Positions 1-13,400 of a DNA stretch of 64,000 bases are shown one piece after another. The notes beneath the pieces are model-generated. The model saw only the letters and a list, made by a program, of their open reading frames with translations. It was not told where the DNA came from and made no database searches. Source of the stretch: Cycas panzhihuaensis (taxonomy: Eukaryota > Cycadophyta); NCBI GenBank assembly GCA_023213395.1, contig CM041465.1, positions 201,693,741 through 201,757,740 on the forward strand, in the 5' to 3' direction. Every line of letters starts with the position of its first letter. Position 1 is the first letter of the stretch. A program made the translations under genes and the position numbers.

Positions 1-675
1 TCTTCCTCTATGAGATTATCCGCTTCCCTCATAACTTTGACCTTAAAATATAGGCATAATTTTTGCCTTAATGGCAAAGGCATATTCTAAAAATTTATCT
101 CCCTCAATTTTCTCTTTAACAATAAGTAACATTGTATTTAATTAATCAATTTTGACTGTAGTAAGGTCTATAGAGACCTCAATACTTGCGGAAACTATTT
201 CAAACCTTTTAATATCACTAACATATCTCAAGATCTTTTCTACCACCCTTTGCTCACTTATGACATTTTCAAAGTCTCTCATTTAATTGATTAGGCCTTA
301 TATCTTTGTTATGAAGTCATCTATTCCTTCATTATTATTCATCCTAGAGTTCTCAAACCTACTCCTTAATATTTAGAGTTTCGATGTAGCATCTCCTTTA
401 TAAGTGGTCTTCAATGCATCCCATGTCTTATTTGATGTAGATGCTTCTCTAACCCTTAAAAAAATGTGATCCTCCAATGCAAAGATGATAAATGCCAAAG
501 CTTCATTATCTCACTTTTCATTCTGCTTATAGGTCTTTTTTTGGTCTTTAATAATATTAGTTTCAAGTTCTCCATAACTTATTGTAATCAAGTTCCACAT
601 ATCCTTTAATAAAAAAATGGGTTTCATTCTTTAACTCTAATTCAAAAAGGTAGTACTATCAAACTTTGGTACCAT
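1..675 (-). pseudogene. Ty1/copia gag fragment (element I)
   Basis: Reading leftwards from an ATG at 675 gives a decayed copia gag (UBN2 / retrotran_gag_2 type): an N-terminal VPKFDSTTF-like stretch, then segments such as DNEALAFIIFALED and TWDALKTTYKGDA that parallel the better preserved gag of element C at about 37.3-37.8 kb. Several in-frame stops and small frameshifts break it. It runs off the left edge, so zinc knuckle and pol lie outside the window. Gag would form the cytoplasmic particle of the retrotransposon; this copy is dead. Family assignment is secure from the parallel with element C; the exact start is inferred. Confidence 0.75.
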
Positions 676-2544
676 GGCATTATTTATACTTGAGACCGTA
701 ATGAAGAAAATTACCTTAAAAGTAAACTACTTGAAGACGTAAAGTTCTTAAATGAAAGATTAAAATGAACTTAAATAAGGTAATAAATGCACTAAAAACA
801 TAAGAAAAACTTGCCCCCCTTTAATTTCAAAACATACACAAGTATCCTAATTGGGACTTAACCTCCTCCAAAGTAAAAATTTTATATTAATGATGATTAC
901 AAGATGAAATTTTACTAGATTTGTTTAAGGGTAATCTTACAAGAAGCCTATAAACCAACACCAAATTTAACAATGAAAATATTATACCAAATAATTTCAA
1001 AAGGTCTTGAAAGATCATTCACTCAATAGAGGATCAAAATATGAATCCAATATCTTAAATGACACTTAATTCTAACTTTTTATGTCTAAGTTATATATTA
1101 AAAAGTCTAAGGAGGTTAAAAGGGATAAAGAACCCTTTAGTATATGAACTATAAAAAAAAAAGCAAAAATCAACAACTTTCAATCACTAAAAAAACTACC
1201 AAATAAAGACCTTATATAGCTATATGACCACACATTTCATTCAGGTAGAAATGTAGAATACTTTGGTGTTGACAGATTTAAAAGTGACCTTTGTTCGTGA
1301 TAGGTATTCTTGTTGGAGCATAAATAGGTACTTGTTTTGAATCAACCTTCTTGAGAAATAGATTAGCCTCTTTTACAAACTATCCTTCTAGTCATTTGAC
1401 TCTACTATATGACCTACAAACTACAAGAGTGGAGGGTTATAGGTTGATAAGAATTAGTTAAATGTATATATGCCAATATCAATCGCATAAATGACTATTT
1501 CAAACAAAGGCAAATCGTATAAAATAGTCAGTCAATGCTTCAAGTAAACATATCAATATTTTAAATAACCATATTAATATCCTCATAATGTAGATTTCCT
1601 GAAGACATATTAAACAAATGTGTTAAAAAAAAAAATCACTATTACAAATTCAAGTAGTCGAAACCACTAACTATTTATCATACAAGTGAAGTTATGAAGT
1701 ACTTAATATGAACTAGGAGACCTTCCAAATATTACAATACTTGGTATATAAATGTTAAGTAACCAACCATTAAAAAAGGTCATTTAACATGTTTCTTTTT
1801 ATTTACTAGTTATCTTATAATGATTCTTTCTCTATAATTAGAAGACTTTTATGATTGCATGTAGGTTTATTTGCTCATCTACATGTAGGTGTCCAAAGTG
1901 GGTTTTAAGAGATGTCTTAAATTACTCATGAATATGAGTTATTTCCTTCTCTTTTCTACCTATATGTCACTGTCTAACAGGTTTCAATCTGTCTATTTGT
2001 AGATGAGCCACTTGACCTGTCTACATGTATCCTTTTTAGTCTATGTGTTGGTGACAAATACAATGTGTAAAATGCTCAACATAATGAGTCAATTTCGCGC
2101 ATCAAATACAACTATGGATAACTTATATGTTAGTGATTAACATATGCATGTGAGTAAATAAGAACCCATTACATGTCACATAATATTACAGAAAAAAAAT
2201 TAAATGTAATAAAGTCATACTCAAAGGTGTGAATAAGTATCTATAATTTGTAATGATTATACTAATTAATTAATGAACATGCATCTATAACTTCTTAATG
2301 GCTATTTCCCCTTGAAGATAATACTAGTCTTGTTTACTTAGTAGTATTTAGATGTTTGTATTTAAAAATATGCATTATAGGGGATTACCTCTATATGGAC
2401 ACCTGCAAACCTATTCTAGAAATATCTTACAACATGTGTGAATCTATCTAAAAATTTGAATTCATCAACCTAATAAACAACATTACAATATATTATAATA
2501 CACAACTCATCAACAATTATAGTTGATAAAACTCCTATAATCAA
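676..2544 (-). other. Leader of element I, no gene seen
   Basis: AT-rich sequence between the gag start and a putative primer-binding site. No reading frame of substance and no protein similarity recognised on either strand. A leader of 1-3 kb also occurs in minus-strand elements B, C and F here, so a long untranslated leader fits this group. Confidence 0.45.
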
Positions 2545-2889
2545 TTTTGATATCATGCAGAACTATAAAATTTAATATTATTTGTAATGAAAAATAAACT
2601 ATAATAGGATTAACATATCAATTAATATAAAAATAACTTTCAAATAATTGAAATAAATCTCAAGACAAAGTCATCTCTCATTAAATTTTATAATGCACTA
2701 TATATACATAAATACAAAATTTAAATTAGACCTAAATCCCATCTAAGTGATACATGTGATGTAAGAGTTATAATCCCAATGACTCATCACTCACATAATA
2801 TTAAAATAAACCTAAATCTAATATAACACAAAACTTTAAAGGAAGACTCATAACCGAAAGTTATGAGCTATAAATAAATATTAATATCA
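2545..2889 (-). repeat. Probable PBS and 5' LTR of element I
   Basis: The plus strand reads TTTTGATATCA at 2545-2555, the complement of a decayed TGGTATCAAAA-type primer-binding site for initiator tRNA-Met. Immediately to its right a TG begins at 2556, where the LTR end should be. The other LTR edge is guessed at a TATCA near 2889, by analogy with element B. The partner LTR is outside the window, so neither length nor boundary can be confirmed. Confidence 0.35.
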
Positions 2890-2959
2890 ATAATTTTAGT
2901 TTCCCCCCTCTAAATTATGGCTTCTACCATACCATTGAGGTCTAAACTTCTCATGATCT

Positions 2960-4640
2960 TATTATCCTTATGCCTAATACAAATTCATACTTCTGAAAAA
3001 ATAATATTAAGAAAATTACTAAGGAGTTAATGGATATAGGAATTATACAGTTGAGTAAAATACCTTATGCTACCCTAATTATATTTGTTTGTGAGAAGGA
3101 TCACTTATTTTGACCCTATATGGATTATCAATAACTTAATAAAATTATAATAAAAAATAAGTTTTCCATTCTAAGAATTGATAATATATTTGATAAAATT
3201 TATGGTGCCATTATATTCTCTAAGCTAGACCTTTAATCCGGTTATTGTCAAATCCCCATTGCCTTCAAAGATCACCACAAAGTAGTTTTCAAACTCATCA
3301 TGGCTATTTCAAGTTTTAAGTCATGCCATTTGGCCTTTGTAATGTCCCAATCACTTTTCAAACCCTAATGAACAAAATTTTTACCTCCCATCTACGAAAA
3401 TTTGTCATTACTTTTCTCAATGATATGCTTATTTATAATTCTTATTTGAACCACCACCTTCACCATTTAAAAACTATCCTTTAAATTCTCCATTAATATC
3501 AATTTTATGCTAAGATTTCAAAATATAAATTTGGTAAATCAGAATTATAATACTTAGGACATATCATTTCTTCAAAAGATGTTTAGGTTGACTTTGATAA
3601 AATTTTATTCATCACTACTTGGCCAACCTTGACGAACCTTACCTAACTGCATGCTTTCCATGGTCTCATCAAATTTTACTATCACTTTGTTTATAACTAT
3701 ACTTCCCTTGTTGCCCCATTAGCTAACCTCCTATAAAAAGACTCATGTGGTCCTTAATTATGAAAGCTACCATTAATTACCTAAAAGTAATTATGACCTC
3801 AAACCCCCCTTGCTACTTTAATTTTTTCTCAATCTTTTTAACTCAAATTTAATGCCTTAAGATTTAGCTTAAGCATAACCCTCATGCAAAAGTTTCATCC
3901 TATTACCTTTGAAAGTCATAAACTTAAAGAACAGAAATGTCAATTGTCAACTTATTAAAAAGAAATAAAAGCAATTTTGCATGTAGTAAATAAGCGATGG
4001 AAATACCTCCTTAACTCTAAATTCATCATTCTAACCAATCATCATAGTCTCTATCACCTTTTAGATTAACTAATATTAATTAAAGAATATCTTATAACAA
4101 GGAGAAATGTAATATTATTGTTGATATCCTCCCCTACCTACCTTCTAATCCCACCACTTTAGATCCCACTATTCATGCTATCTCTAAGCTCCAATCCACC
4201 TGGTTAGAAAAGTTGGTCATAGAAAACTAGTCACAACTAGATTGTCTATAATGGACTATGAAAATCCACATCTAATAAGGTTGACCCATCAATAATAATC
4301 ATCTCTTATTTAAAAATCATATTTATGTCTAACCTACCTCTGTTTCCATTCCTTGTAACTTATTCAAATACCATTATATAAATGAACTCTTACCAACCAC
4401 AAAGATTCACAATGTCTTCCATGTCTCTTATATTAAAAAGCACCTTGATAAAGATATTATCCCTTAGACCACTCTTCCAATCCTTAATGATAAGTAACAC
4501 CTCATTGTTCCACCTAATTATATCATAGCAAATCAACAATGCCACATTCAAAATTAAACCATATTTGAGTATTTGGTATAGTGAGTCAATTATGATCTAG
4601 AGGAAGCAACATGGGAAACCACCAAGTTTGTTAAATAACA
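2960..4640 (+). pseudogene. Ty3/gypsy chromovirus pol remnant (element K)
   Basis: Translation with frameshifts gives the gypsy RT start (KELMDIGIIQLSK, IIFVCEKDH, MDYQ.LNKIIIKNKF, IIFSKLDL.SGY), then an RNase H stretch near 3900-4060 (NVNCQLIKK). By 4390 it has jumped to the integrase C-terminus (IHNVFHVSYIKKHLDKD) and a chromodomain near 4560-4625 (YLV..VNYDLEEATWE). Most of the integrase core is missing, so there is an internal deletion around 4.1-4.38 kb as well as 5' truncation. In chromoviruses the chromodomain directs integration to marked chromatin; this copy cannot function. TAG and TGA replace the expected Lys/Trp-region codons of the chromodomain. Confidence 0.8.
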
Positions 4641-4675
4641 TTCCTATCTTCTAAGCTTTAGGGACTCAAAATCTC

Positions 4676-5118
4676 AAGGGAGAGAACCCATTACATAACT
4701 GCCTATCGTTAGTAAAACTAGATTACTAACTCATGTGATCAAGGCGCATGGTGGTTAATACTCCCTATTAACTTATGTACATAAGTTGTCTATGTCCACT
4801 AATAGAAGTGAGGGTCATTTATTATGTTAATAGCATTTTATGAAAGATGGACACTCTTGCCTATTTAAGGTCTAATAATTATAAAGGAGGATTATGTCAT
4901 AAGTTCATTGTAATAACATAGTATTAGTATGTCTCTTTGGTGTCTATTTAGTGTACTTTTGAGTGCTCTTTTGTGATCTTGGTGTCTCTATTAATAAAGA
5001 GAGATCATTTTTGCTTTCTATCTTATTCCCTTTAAGTTATTGTTTGAGTCTTTATGATGGAAAGTGAGGAGAAGCTTATTTCATCATACATATGCCCCAT
5101 GATCAAATTTGTAGCCTC
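4676..5118 (+). repeat. Probable 3' PPT and LTR portion of gypsy element K
   Basis: After the chromodomain comes a purine run AAGGGAGAGAA (4676 on), a likely polypurine tract, followed by about 430 bp of non-coding sequence with a polyadenylation-like AATAAAGAGAG near 4990. This is where the 3' LTR should lie. Element B interrupts it after 5118, and the remainder should resume at 16889. The LTR start and end are not resolved, and no partner LTR was found. Confidence 0.4.
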
Positions 5119-5550
5119 TAATAGTAAATAGATTAACTATTTTCACTACCAAGATCTAAATCATTAAAATTAGACTACCATACTCACATTAGCATGATTA
5201 AAACATGGAAACTTAGAGGGGGGAAAATTATGTTCAAACCCTAAAATAACATTTTATTAGCATAAATAAAGTTTACATAGTATAAACCCTCTCAATACTC
5301 CTTTGTACAATTACCAAGAGAGGCCCTCAATATATAGAAAGTATAGTGGCCTTGCATAGTAGACAAGTGACACACATCCATACATTGGTAAATGTAGGCT
5401 TTTAGCCCCTCAACTAGAATTCACAACTTCAAAATATAACTTAAGGTACATTTGCACTTTATAATATTATGTTACTAAAGTGACTCGCATTTATATTACA
5501 ATTAGAAAGTAGATTTAAATGAATTAATAAAGAAATTAATAATTATATCA
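5119..5550 (-). repeat. 3' LTR of element B
   Basis: Left copy of the B LTR, starting TAATAG (ancestral TG) and ending TATCA on the plus strand. It matches 16459-16888 throughout, for example the shared blocks CTCCTTTGTACAATTACCAA and GCTTTTAGCCCCTCAACTAG. Most mismatches are transitions. Confidence 0.9.
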
Positions 5551-5559
5551 CCCTCCTTT

Positions 5560-8500
5560 AATGATGAGTTCATTAATTCAAACATTGAGATGATGTTAAA
5601 ATTGGTCAAGTTTATCTATATCAAGCACTTTGGTGAAGATGTATATAACTTGTTCATCGATTAGCATGTAAATAAGGTCTATCTCATCATCTTGAATATG
5701 TTCTTTGATGAAGTGATGGTACACCTTGATATGGTTCATTATTACATGGAAAATAAGATTTTTTATCATCTTTAGGATGGTATGGTTATCACAAAAAAGT
5801 GTAGTGTTTTGTGTCTATTCAAGGTCAAGTTCAATAAGAATCTTTCTTAGCTAAATAACTATTGCAGCTACATTGACCACAACTTTATACTATATTTTCA
5901 TGGATGATAAGGTAATATTTAGTTACTTCTTATAACTCTAAGAAATAACTACTAAACCCAGGTTGAAACAATACCCTAAGGTTGAACTTCTGCTATCTCA
6001 ACATCTAGCCCAATCTACATCTATGAAGCTTACTAAAGAAGGATTATCCACTTGGTAGTAGGCAGTGCCAAATTATAGCATCTCATAAAGGTACCTCAAA
6101 ATTCACTTGGCTATATTCTAATGTGAAACCTTAGGTTGCGTCATAAACTTAGAGTAAATCCCAACTGTATAAGATATGTTTAGTTGAGTATGAGTCAAGT
6201 AGATCAAATTCCCCATAAGTTATCTATACAAGGTGGGATCAATAAGTTTGCCATGCTCATTAGTGTTTAACTTGAGTCTTATCTCTGTAGGAGTTAGTGA
6301 AGGCTTATAATCATCTATCATAAATTCTTATAATATCTCCCTTGTATATTTCAATTATAAAAGGAAGATGTGGCCTGGTTACTACCAACCTTCATGCTAA
6401 GAAAATAAGATAACAACTTGAGGTCAGTCATCTCAAAGTTATTATTGAGTTCCCCTTAGAGATATATAATCCATCCTGTGTCATTATATATTATCAACAA
6501 ATCATTAACATAAAGGATAACCAAAATAATTAAGTTATCTCAAATCTTGATATATAAGTTAGGATCCAAGGATGAGCGAATGAGTCCATGTTTTAGAAAA
6601 TATTGATTAATCTTTGCATACCATACTTAAGATAATTGCTTGAGGCTATATAGAACCTTCTTTAATTTGTAAACTAAGTGTTCTTTGACATGAACAACAT
6701 AGTCAAGAGGTTGTTTTAAATATACTTCTTCTTGTAAATCATTATTAAAAAAAGCACTTTTAGCATTCAACTGGTAAATAGGCTATTGATGTTGAGCTAC
6801 ATGTACTAAAATAAGTTATACAAAAGTCATGTTAGTAATTGGGGTAAATGTTTCATCATAGTCAATGCCCTTGATCTATTTGAAACCTTTGGTTACCAAG
6901 CAAGCTTTGTGGCGCTTAATAGAGTTATATGCATGAAATTTAGTCTTATAGATCCAATAACAATTAATTGGCTTATTTTATTTTGGCAGCTTAATTAGCT
7001 CCCAAGTATTATTTTGAAGAATAGAGTCCATTTCCTCATTTATTATAACTTACCACTTTTGGTTTGTGACTACCTCCTCAAAACTAGAAAGTTTTGGAGC
7101 ATATAACACATGTGCCCTTAGAATAAAATTGGTAAATTATTTATATTTTAATTGCCTCTTTGATGCTTGAGTAGCTGATGGAGCAAAAGCTATTATCTGA
7201 AAATACTATTTTGGTAGTTATTTGGAGGTGACCTCTAATTAAAATATTCTAAAGGAATTGATGGAGAAGTATAGGGATTTGGTGTAGATGAAGAACTAGG
7301 TGAATATGATGTGGATGGAGCTAATGGGACCACAATTACTATAAGAACATTTTCAATGGTTGGAGAAGGACTAGTAATTACTACAGAATCATCAGTAAGA
7401 AATAAAATTTATTGTGGAACGAATTCCTGATTCTCTTCAGAAAAAATGACATCCTAAGATGTATATGTTTATTGTATAATAGGATCATATGGTTTGTAAG
7501 TTTTATATCTAGACATATATCCAATGATGATGTACTTCTTGCTTTTATCATCTGATTTCTTCCTTTATTCTTTTGGAATGTGCATATATGTCATGCATCC
7601 AAAGGTTCATAAATGTGAGACTATAAGGTCGTGACCTAACCAAGCCTCCTCAAGTATGATATATATGACTACCTTAGTTGGACTCCTATTGGTAATATAT
7701 ATAGTCATGTTGATTACTTCAACCTATAAATGAAGTCCAAGGTTTTTTGTGGCAATCATGGTCTTGCCTTTATTAACAAAGGCCCAATTGATTCCCTCAA
7801 CAACTCTATTTTACTAAGAAGTATAGGGGGTAAAGAATTATCATTTAATACTATTATCCTTACAAAATTGGGTGAATTCTTTTGAGGTATATTCACCACC
7901 ATTGTCACAACAAAGGATTTTAAGTGGCATGTCTGATTCTAGTTTAACTCCAATTTTGAATTCTTTAATTTCTTTAAAAGCTTTTGATTTTTACTTTAGG
8001 AAGTAGACTTAGACCTTGTGAAAAAAATCATTAATGAAGGTTATGAGAAAATAATAACCATTAATTAATTCTTGTGACATGGACCCATAAATATCTAAAT
8101 GAATAAGGCTTAATGGTTCCTGAGTATGTCAATCTTTTCCATTGGATTTGAAGGGTGCTCTATGATGATTTTCCATAATGCAAGATTCACAAAAATATTT
8201 AGTTTATTTATTTTTTAGCAACCTATGTACTATGTTCAGTTTAAATAATAGTTGAAGATTATTCATATTTAAATGACCAAGGCATTGATGTCATAATTGA
8301 TCTTTGGAGAGTGACTAAGAAATAGGTGCAAGTTGCTCATTAGAGGTTAAAGTAGAGTTACTATAAGTGTGAGAATCCTTGTATAGAAATGTAGGTGTTG
8401 ATGTGGTGTCTAGCTTATAAAGTTTATGATCCTCATATTTAGTTACAATCATATTGCCATTGACATCAATGATGATGCATTTATTAAAGTGGCTAAAGAG

Positions 8501-8990
8501 CACATCAAACTTATACTTATTTATCTAACAAATAGATAACAAATTTATTATCATCCCAGGTACATAGAAGGCATTATTTAAATAACGTTTGATATTAGAA
8601 TTTGTCAATGAAATAGGAGCATTGCCAATCTTGGTAATCTCAAGTACTACATCATCATTAAATGTCACTATTTAATTCTTTACTAGCATGGTATTTATAA
8701 GCAAGTCTTTAAAACTCATCATATGTCTAAAGGCTTTGAAATCTATCAACCAGGATTTATCATTAGTGTAAGCCATAGAGGCAGCATAGAACAAATGTTA
8801 GAAATCAACCATGTGGTCTTCTTGATTTTGATTCCTTCTCTAATTACATTTTTTATTTAGTACATAGGCTTGATTAGTATTTTGGACATTTTAGTTTACT
8901 CTTTTATTTCCTTGGAAGTTGTTGTAGCCATGATTAGGATTATCTTAATTTATGAGGTGATTCTATTGTTGTTATTATTGTTGTTGGTTA
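5560..8990 (-). pseudogene. Element B pol (PR, IN, RT, RNase H), decayed
   Basis: Minus-strand order from right to left is protease, integrase, RT and RNase H, the copia order. RNase H is recognisable near 5.6-5.95 kb (FIDVDWARC). RT is seen at 6.0-7.2 kb, with the catalytic loop near 6490-6530 reading YVNDLL instead of YVDDLL, an Asp-to-Asn change explained by G to A. Integrase-like sequence fills about 7.4-8.3 kb. Numerous stops and frameshifts mean no long ORF survives; a 62-codon stretch at 8315-8503 lies in the integrase/protease connector. Confidence 0.75.
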
Positions 8991-9811
8991 GCCTTCTTTC
9001 TCTTACATTCTAGTGTTGTGTGGTTGAGTTTACCATAATAGTGACAAATTATTTAATCTGTATATTGCTAGCATAGCTATTGTTAAGTCAAATTCGTCAA
9101 ACTAAACTATTAGTTCAGATTTGATCTATGTTATCTTCCTTTGTAACATGTAGCTAAAGTAGGGGTCAATGAGGAAGAATTGAGATCTTCAAGTCTATTT
9201 ACGACACACTCCTCTTGTAGTAAAAGTCCCTCAAAGGTATTAAAGTCTAATGTGGCAAGGTAATTAGAGTTGAATAGGTTAAAAATAAGGGAGTTAAAAC
9301 CAATAGGTAATACAATGATAATGAATGACACCATATCACTATTTACAAGTGGTTGACCAAGAGTAGTTATTAATTGGTTCATAAATGCTTTAATTTGGGT
9401 TAAATAGTCTTCGATAGATTTGGCATGAGGAATGAAATATAATTGGGCCTTAAGCATGAAAATTTGTATATTATCTTTTCTCTTATACAAGGAGTAGATT
9501 ATGTTCTATGCTTTAGTATAGGTGGTGGTTATTTCAATATTTTAGTCAACATTTTCTTCACAAGAGTGGTGTAAGAAGGAAAGTGCAACTTCATCATTTT
9601 CATTAAATATGGTAAGAGTAATAGGATCAATTGGTATCATGATAATAGGATTATTAAGATCTTGAGTGGGCATTAGTTTGGGTATAGAACCAGAAACATA
9701 AGTCCACAATGTATTTATTACAAGTATATTCTTGACTTATTTCTTCCAAGCCAAGAAGTTGTTGCTACTTGACAATTTGATGGTATTAACTATAACTATT
9801 TATAGAGCCAT
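8991..9811 (-). pseudogene. Element B gag, decayed
   Basis: The gag starts at an ATG whose complement is at 9809-9811, just inside the point where element A inserted. It includes KLSSSNNFLAWKKQVKNIL, typical of copia gag, and a surviving 119-codon stretch (9131-9490) with SIEDYLTQIKAFMNQL and LPIGFNSLIF. Near 9040 the zinc knuckle reads HYYGKLNHTTLEC, with its early cysteine(s) lost. It encoded the capsid/nucleocapsid of B; non-functional. Confidence 0.8.
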
Positions 9812-9822
9812 GATGACTAAAT

Positions 9823-10436
9823 TATTAAATAATATGACAATAATATTTTGGAGGCTAAAATTTTGACAGGTTGGCAACACAATTTCCTCCCCAAACTTCC
9901 TCAGGGAGATCCAAGGAGGGCAAGAACCCCCCTTGGTTAGGGGGTACGGGGGAAGCCAGAACTTGGCCACCCCCTCCCCCTACAAAGAAGGGGTTCGAGG
10001 GCGGTAGGCCCCAACCCAAAAAGCTAACTTTGAAAAGCATAGTAAATTGTAAAGAGAATTGGGATCATTCATTCAAAATACTCTAGATTCAATGGTCGAG
10101 ATTTGTGCCTTATATGACTCTCTCATATAGCCCAATTTAGGGTTTTTTTTATTATATTGATGGCGTTCAATGTATTGGATGTACTGTGAGGAGTTGGACA
10201 GTTGGTAATAAATATTGATACCTTTCCTATGTGGATATTTTCTTAGCATACTGCTAGGGTTTTACCATATTATATTAAGTGTGTATGTGATGCTTTAGCT
10301 TTTTTATTTATTTATTGTATTATCTCTAGTTTAAGAACTTGCATATTAAATTTTAATTTTGATTCCTGTAACTAGTTATAAAATAGTTTAGATCTTGGTG
10401 GTAGTTTCTAGTTATTAGGACCTAGTTTTCTCAATA
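9823..10436 (+). repeat. 5' LTR of element A
   Basis: 614 bp, starting TATTAAATAAT (TGTT ancestrally) and ending CTCAATA (CAACA in the 3' LTR). It lacks about 55 bp present in the 3' LTR, where 'GTTATTGTTACTGTGAGC' starts the extra segment near 14820. An unusual GC-rich tract occupies about 9885-10015 inside the otherwise AT-rich LTR. The open frames at 9855-10040 and 9871-10086 are products of this tract and are not genes. Confidence 0.92.
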
Positions 10437-10438
10437 AG

Positions 10439-10451
10439 TGGTATTAGAGCC
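10439..10451 (+). promoter_or_regulatory. Primer-binding site of element A
   Basis: TGGTATTAGAGCC, the classical copia primer site for initiator tRNA-Met (TGGTATCAGAGCC with one C-to-T change), two bases downstream of the 5' LTR. Confidence 0.85.
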
Positions 10452-10491
10452 ACTTTTTTTTTGTAGCGAGTGTCAGCTTTTTCTATACCAA

Positions 10492-13400
10492 ATGGAGTAA
10501 CTAGTAAATGCAAAGTTCAAGGTGGAAAAATTCAATGGCAATAATAACTTCAAGTTATGGAAGCTGAAAGTGTATGATGTTCTAGTATAACAAGGTTTAT
10601 ACAAAGCTCTTGTAGGCAAATCGAAAAAACCCGCAGGAATGGACAATGACGAATGGGATGATCTAGATAAAAGGGCTTTTAGTATAATATGATTGTGCTT
10701 GGTGGATGAAGTTCTATTTAACATCGTAGAGTAGTAGACATTAACACAATTATGGAAGTGGTTGGAAGGCTTATACATGACTAAATCAGTGATGAATTAA
10801 ATCTACTTGAAGAGCCAGCTATACTCATTACAGATGAAGGAAAGTATAAAAATTGTTGATCAATTAAATATTTTTAATACTCTTATTTGTTAGTTAGCTA
10901 GTATCGATGCCATGATTGAGGATAAGGATAAGGTTATTACCTTATTATATTCATTACCAGAATCATGGGATAATATTATCACCTTAATTAGTTTTAGCAC
11001 TACAAATGAATTAGACTATGATTTTTTTGTGAGTGTTTTACTGATGGAAGAAGTGAGGAGGAAGTCTAGTGTTGAAACCTCCACACTAGATGCTATAATA
11101 GTAAGGGGTAGAAAAATTGAGAGAGGATAAAGCTCTAGGGACACATTGAGATCAAAGTCAAAAGGCAAGAAGAGTAAGCTCAGATGTTGGCACTATAATA
11201 AGATAGGTCACTTCAAGAAGGATTGTTATAAAAGGAAGGAGTTCAAGAAAAAGGAAGATCCTGCCAAGGAGGCTAATCAAGTGGAGTCAGATTAAGATAC
11301 AGATGATGATGTCTTAGTTGCTTGTAATATTCTCTATTATCATCATAATTAGTTATTAGATTCAGGTGCTCCATACCACATGTGTCCACATAAGAGTTGG
11401 TTTTCATTGTATCAACCTCTTAACAGTGGTAACATGCTTATAGGAAATGAAGTTTCCTATAAGATAGTGGGCATTAGTAGCATCAAAATTAAAATGTTTG
11501 ATGGTGTAATGAGAACATTAATTGAAGTTAAATATGTACTTAATCTAAAAAGGAATCTAATTTCCTTGAGTGAACTAGATTCTAGTGGTTATAAGTACAC
11601 AGGTCATGAAAGAGTTTTAAAGGTATTAACAGCACCTTGGTTGTTATAAAAGTCTTAAAGAAAGGAAACTTTTACATTTTAGTGGAAAGTATAGATGTCA
11701 GCCATGCAGCTACAGTATCAAAGATTGGAGAAGATCTAGCTCAGTTATAGCATCAGAGACTTGGGCACATGAGTGAGAGAGGACTTAAGATGTTGATGAA
11801 ACGTAAGTTACTTCCTAACTTGCAGCTTTTAGATTTGGCTTTTTGTAAACATTATATTTTTGAAAAGTAGTATAGACTTAGGTTTAAAGCAGGGAGTCAC
11901 ACTAGTAAAGGTGTTTTGGATTACATACATTTAAATATGTGGGGACCAACCCTTATAATATCTTATGGAGGATCATTGTACTTTGTCACATTTATAGATG
12001 ATTACTCCATAAAGGTATGGGTCTATTTTTTGAAAAGAAAATCTAAAGTTTTCAGTGCGTTTTAGTAATTCAAGGCTCTAGTTGAGAAGAGTACTAGTAG
12101 GTCAACCAAATATTTAATAACTGACAATAGAAGTGAGTTCAACTCCTTGGAATTTGAGAACTATTACAGAGAAACTGGGATTGAAAAGAATAAGACCACT
12201 AGTTATACTTCGTAGTATAATGGCATAGCTGAGCACATGAATAGGACACTCTTGGAAAGACCAAAAAGCATGTTGAGTAATATAGGAGTGAAGTAGGGCT
12301 TATGGGCAGAAGCTATTCAAACAGCTTATTATTTGGTAAACAGGTCACCATCACTTGCAATAGACTATAAGATTCCTGAAGAGGTATGGATTGGACATCC
12401 ATGTGACTATTCAAATTTAAAAGTTTTTTGGTCATGATGCTTATGCCTTGACTAATAAAAGTCAATGTTTAAAGTTAAACCCAAAATCTGAGAGATGTAT
12501 CTTTATTTGTTATGGTGATAGAGATGGTGTGAAGAGATACAAGTTGTGGGATCCCACTGCCCATAAAATTACTATCAACAGAGATGTTGTGTTTGATGGA
12601 TCTCTCTTTTTAAAATTAGACAGTGTAGAAGTTGAAGTGAAATAGGAGTGAAAAGTTGAACATCAACAATTCAAGCTTGAGACCCATTCATCTTTAGAAA
12701 CAGAAGAGCATTGAAGATGAATCTATAGCAGATTTATAGGAGTATGTGGATACTCCTCCACCAACTATTAGAAGATCTACATTAGTCTGTCATCCACTTG
12801 ACAGGTACAACCCTTTTATTTCTATTACTTTAGTTTCTAATAACGGTGAGCCTACATGCTATCAAGAAGTAGTAGATGATATCTATAATGAGAAGTGGAA
12901 GAGGGCTATCTAGGAAGATATAGATGATTTAAAGAAAAATAATTCATGGGACTTGGTAGAACTTCCACATGGGTTACAGGTGGGCTTTTAAGAAGAAAAC
13001 AGATGCTGATGGAAAGATTGACAAATACAGGGCAAGACTGGTGGCTAAATATTTTGCACATAAAGCAAGTATTGACTTTCATGAGATCTTTTTACCAGTT
13101 GTCAAACTTGTTTCAATTCGAGTTATGTTAGCATTGGTAGCTTCTCTTGATTTAGAGTTGGAGGAGTTAGATGTAAAAATAGTTTTTCTACATGAAGATT
13201 TAGATGAGGAGATCTATATGGATCAGCCAGAGGGGTTTGTATAGGATGGTAAGAAAAGACTTGTTTGCAGGCTTAGGAAATCATTGTATGGCCTAAAGTA
13301 ATCACTCATGTAATGGTACAGGAAGTTTAATACCTTCATGGAGAGCCAAATTTTAAAAGAAGTGAGTATGATCATTGTGCTTACCTTAAATTCTTAGATA

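Noticed and set aside
9855-10086. Overlapping open frames of 61 and 71 codons on opposite strands
   Set aside because: They lie wholly within the GC-rich tract of the element A 5' LTR, and the same tract recurs in the 3' LTR; composition explains the missing stops.
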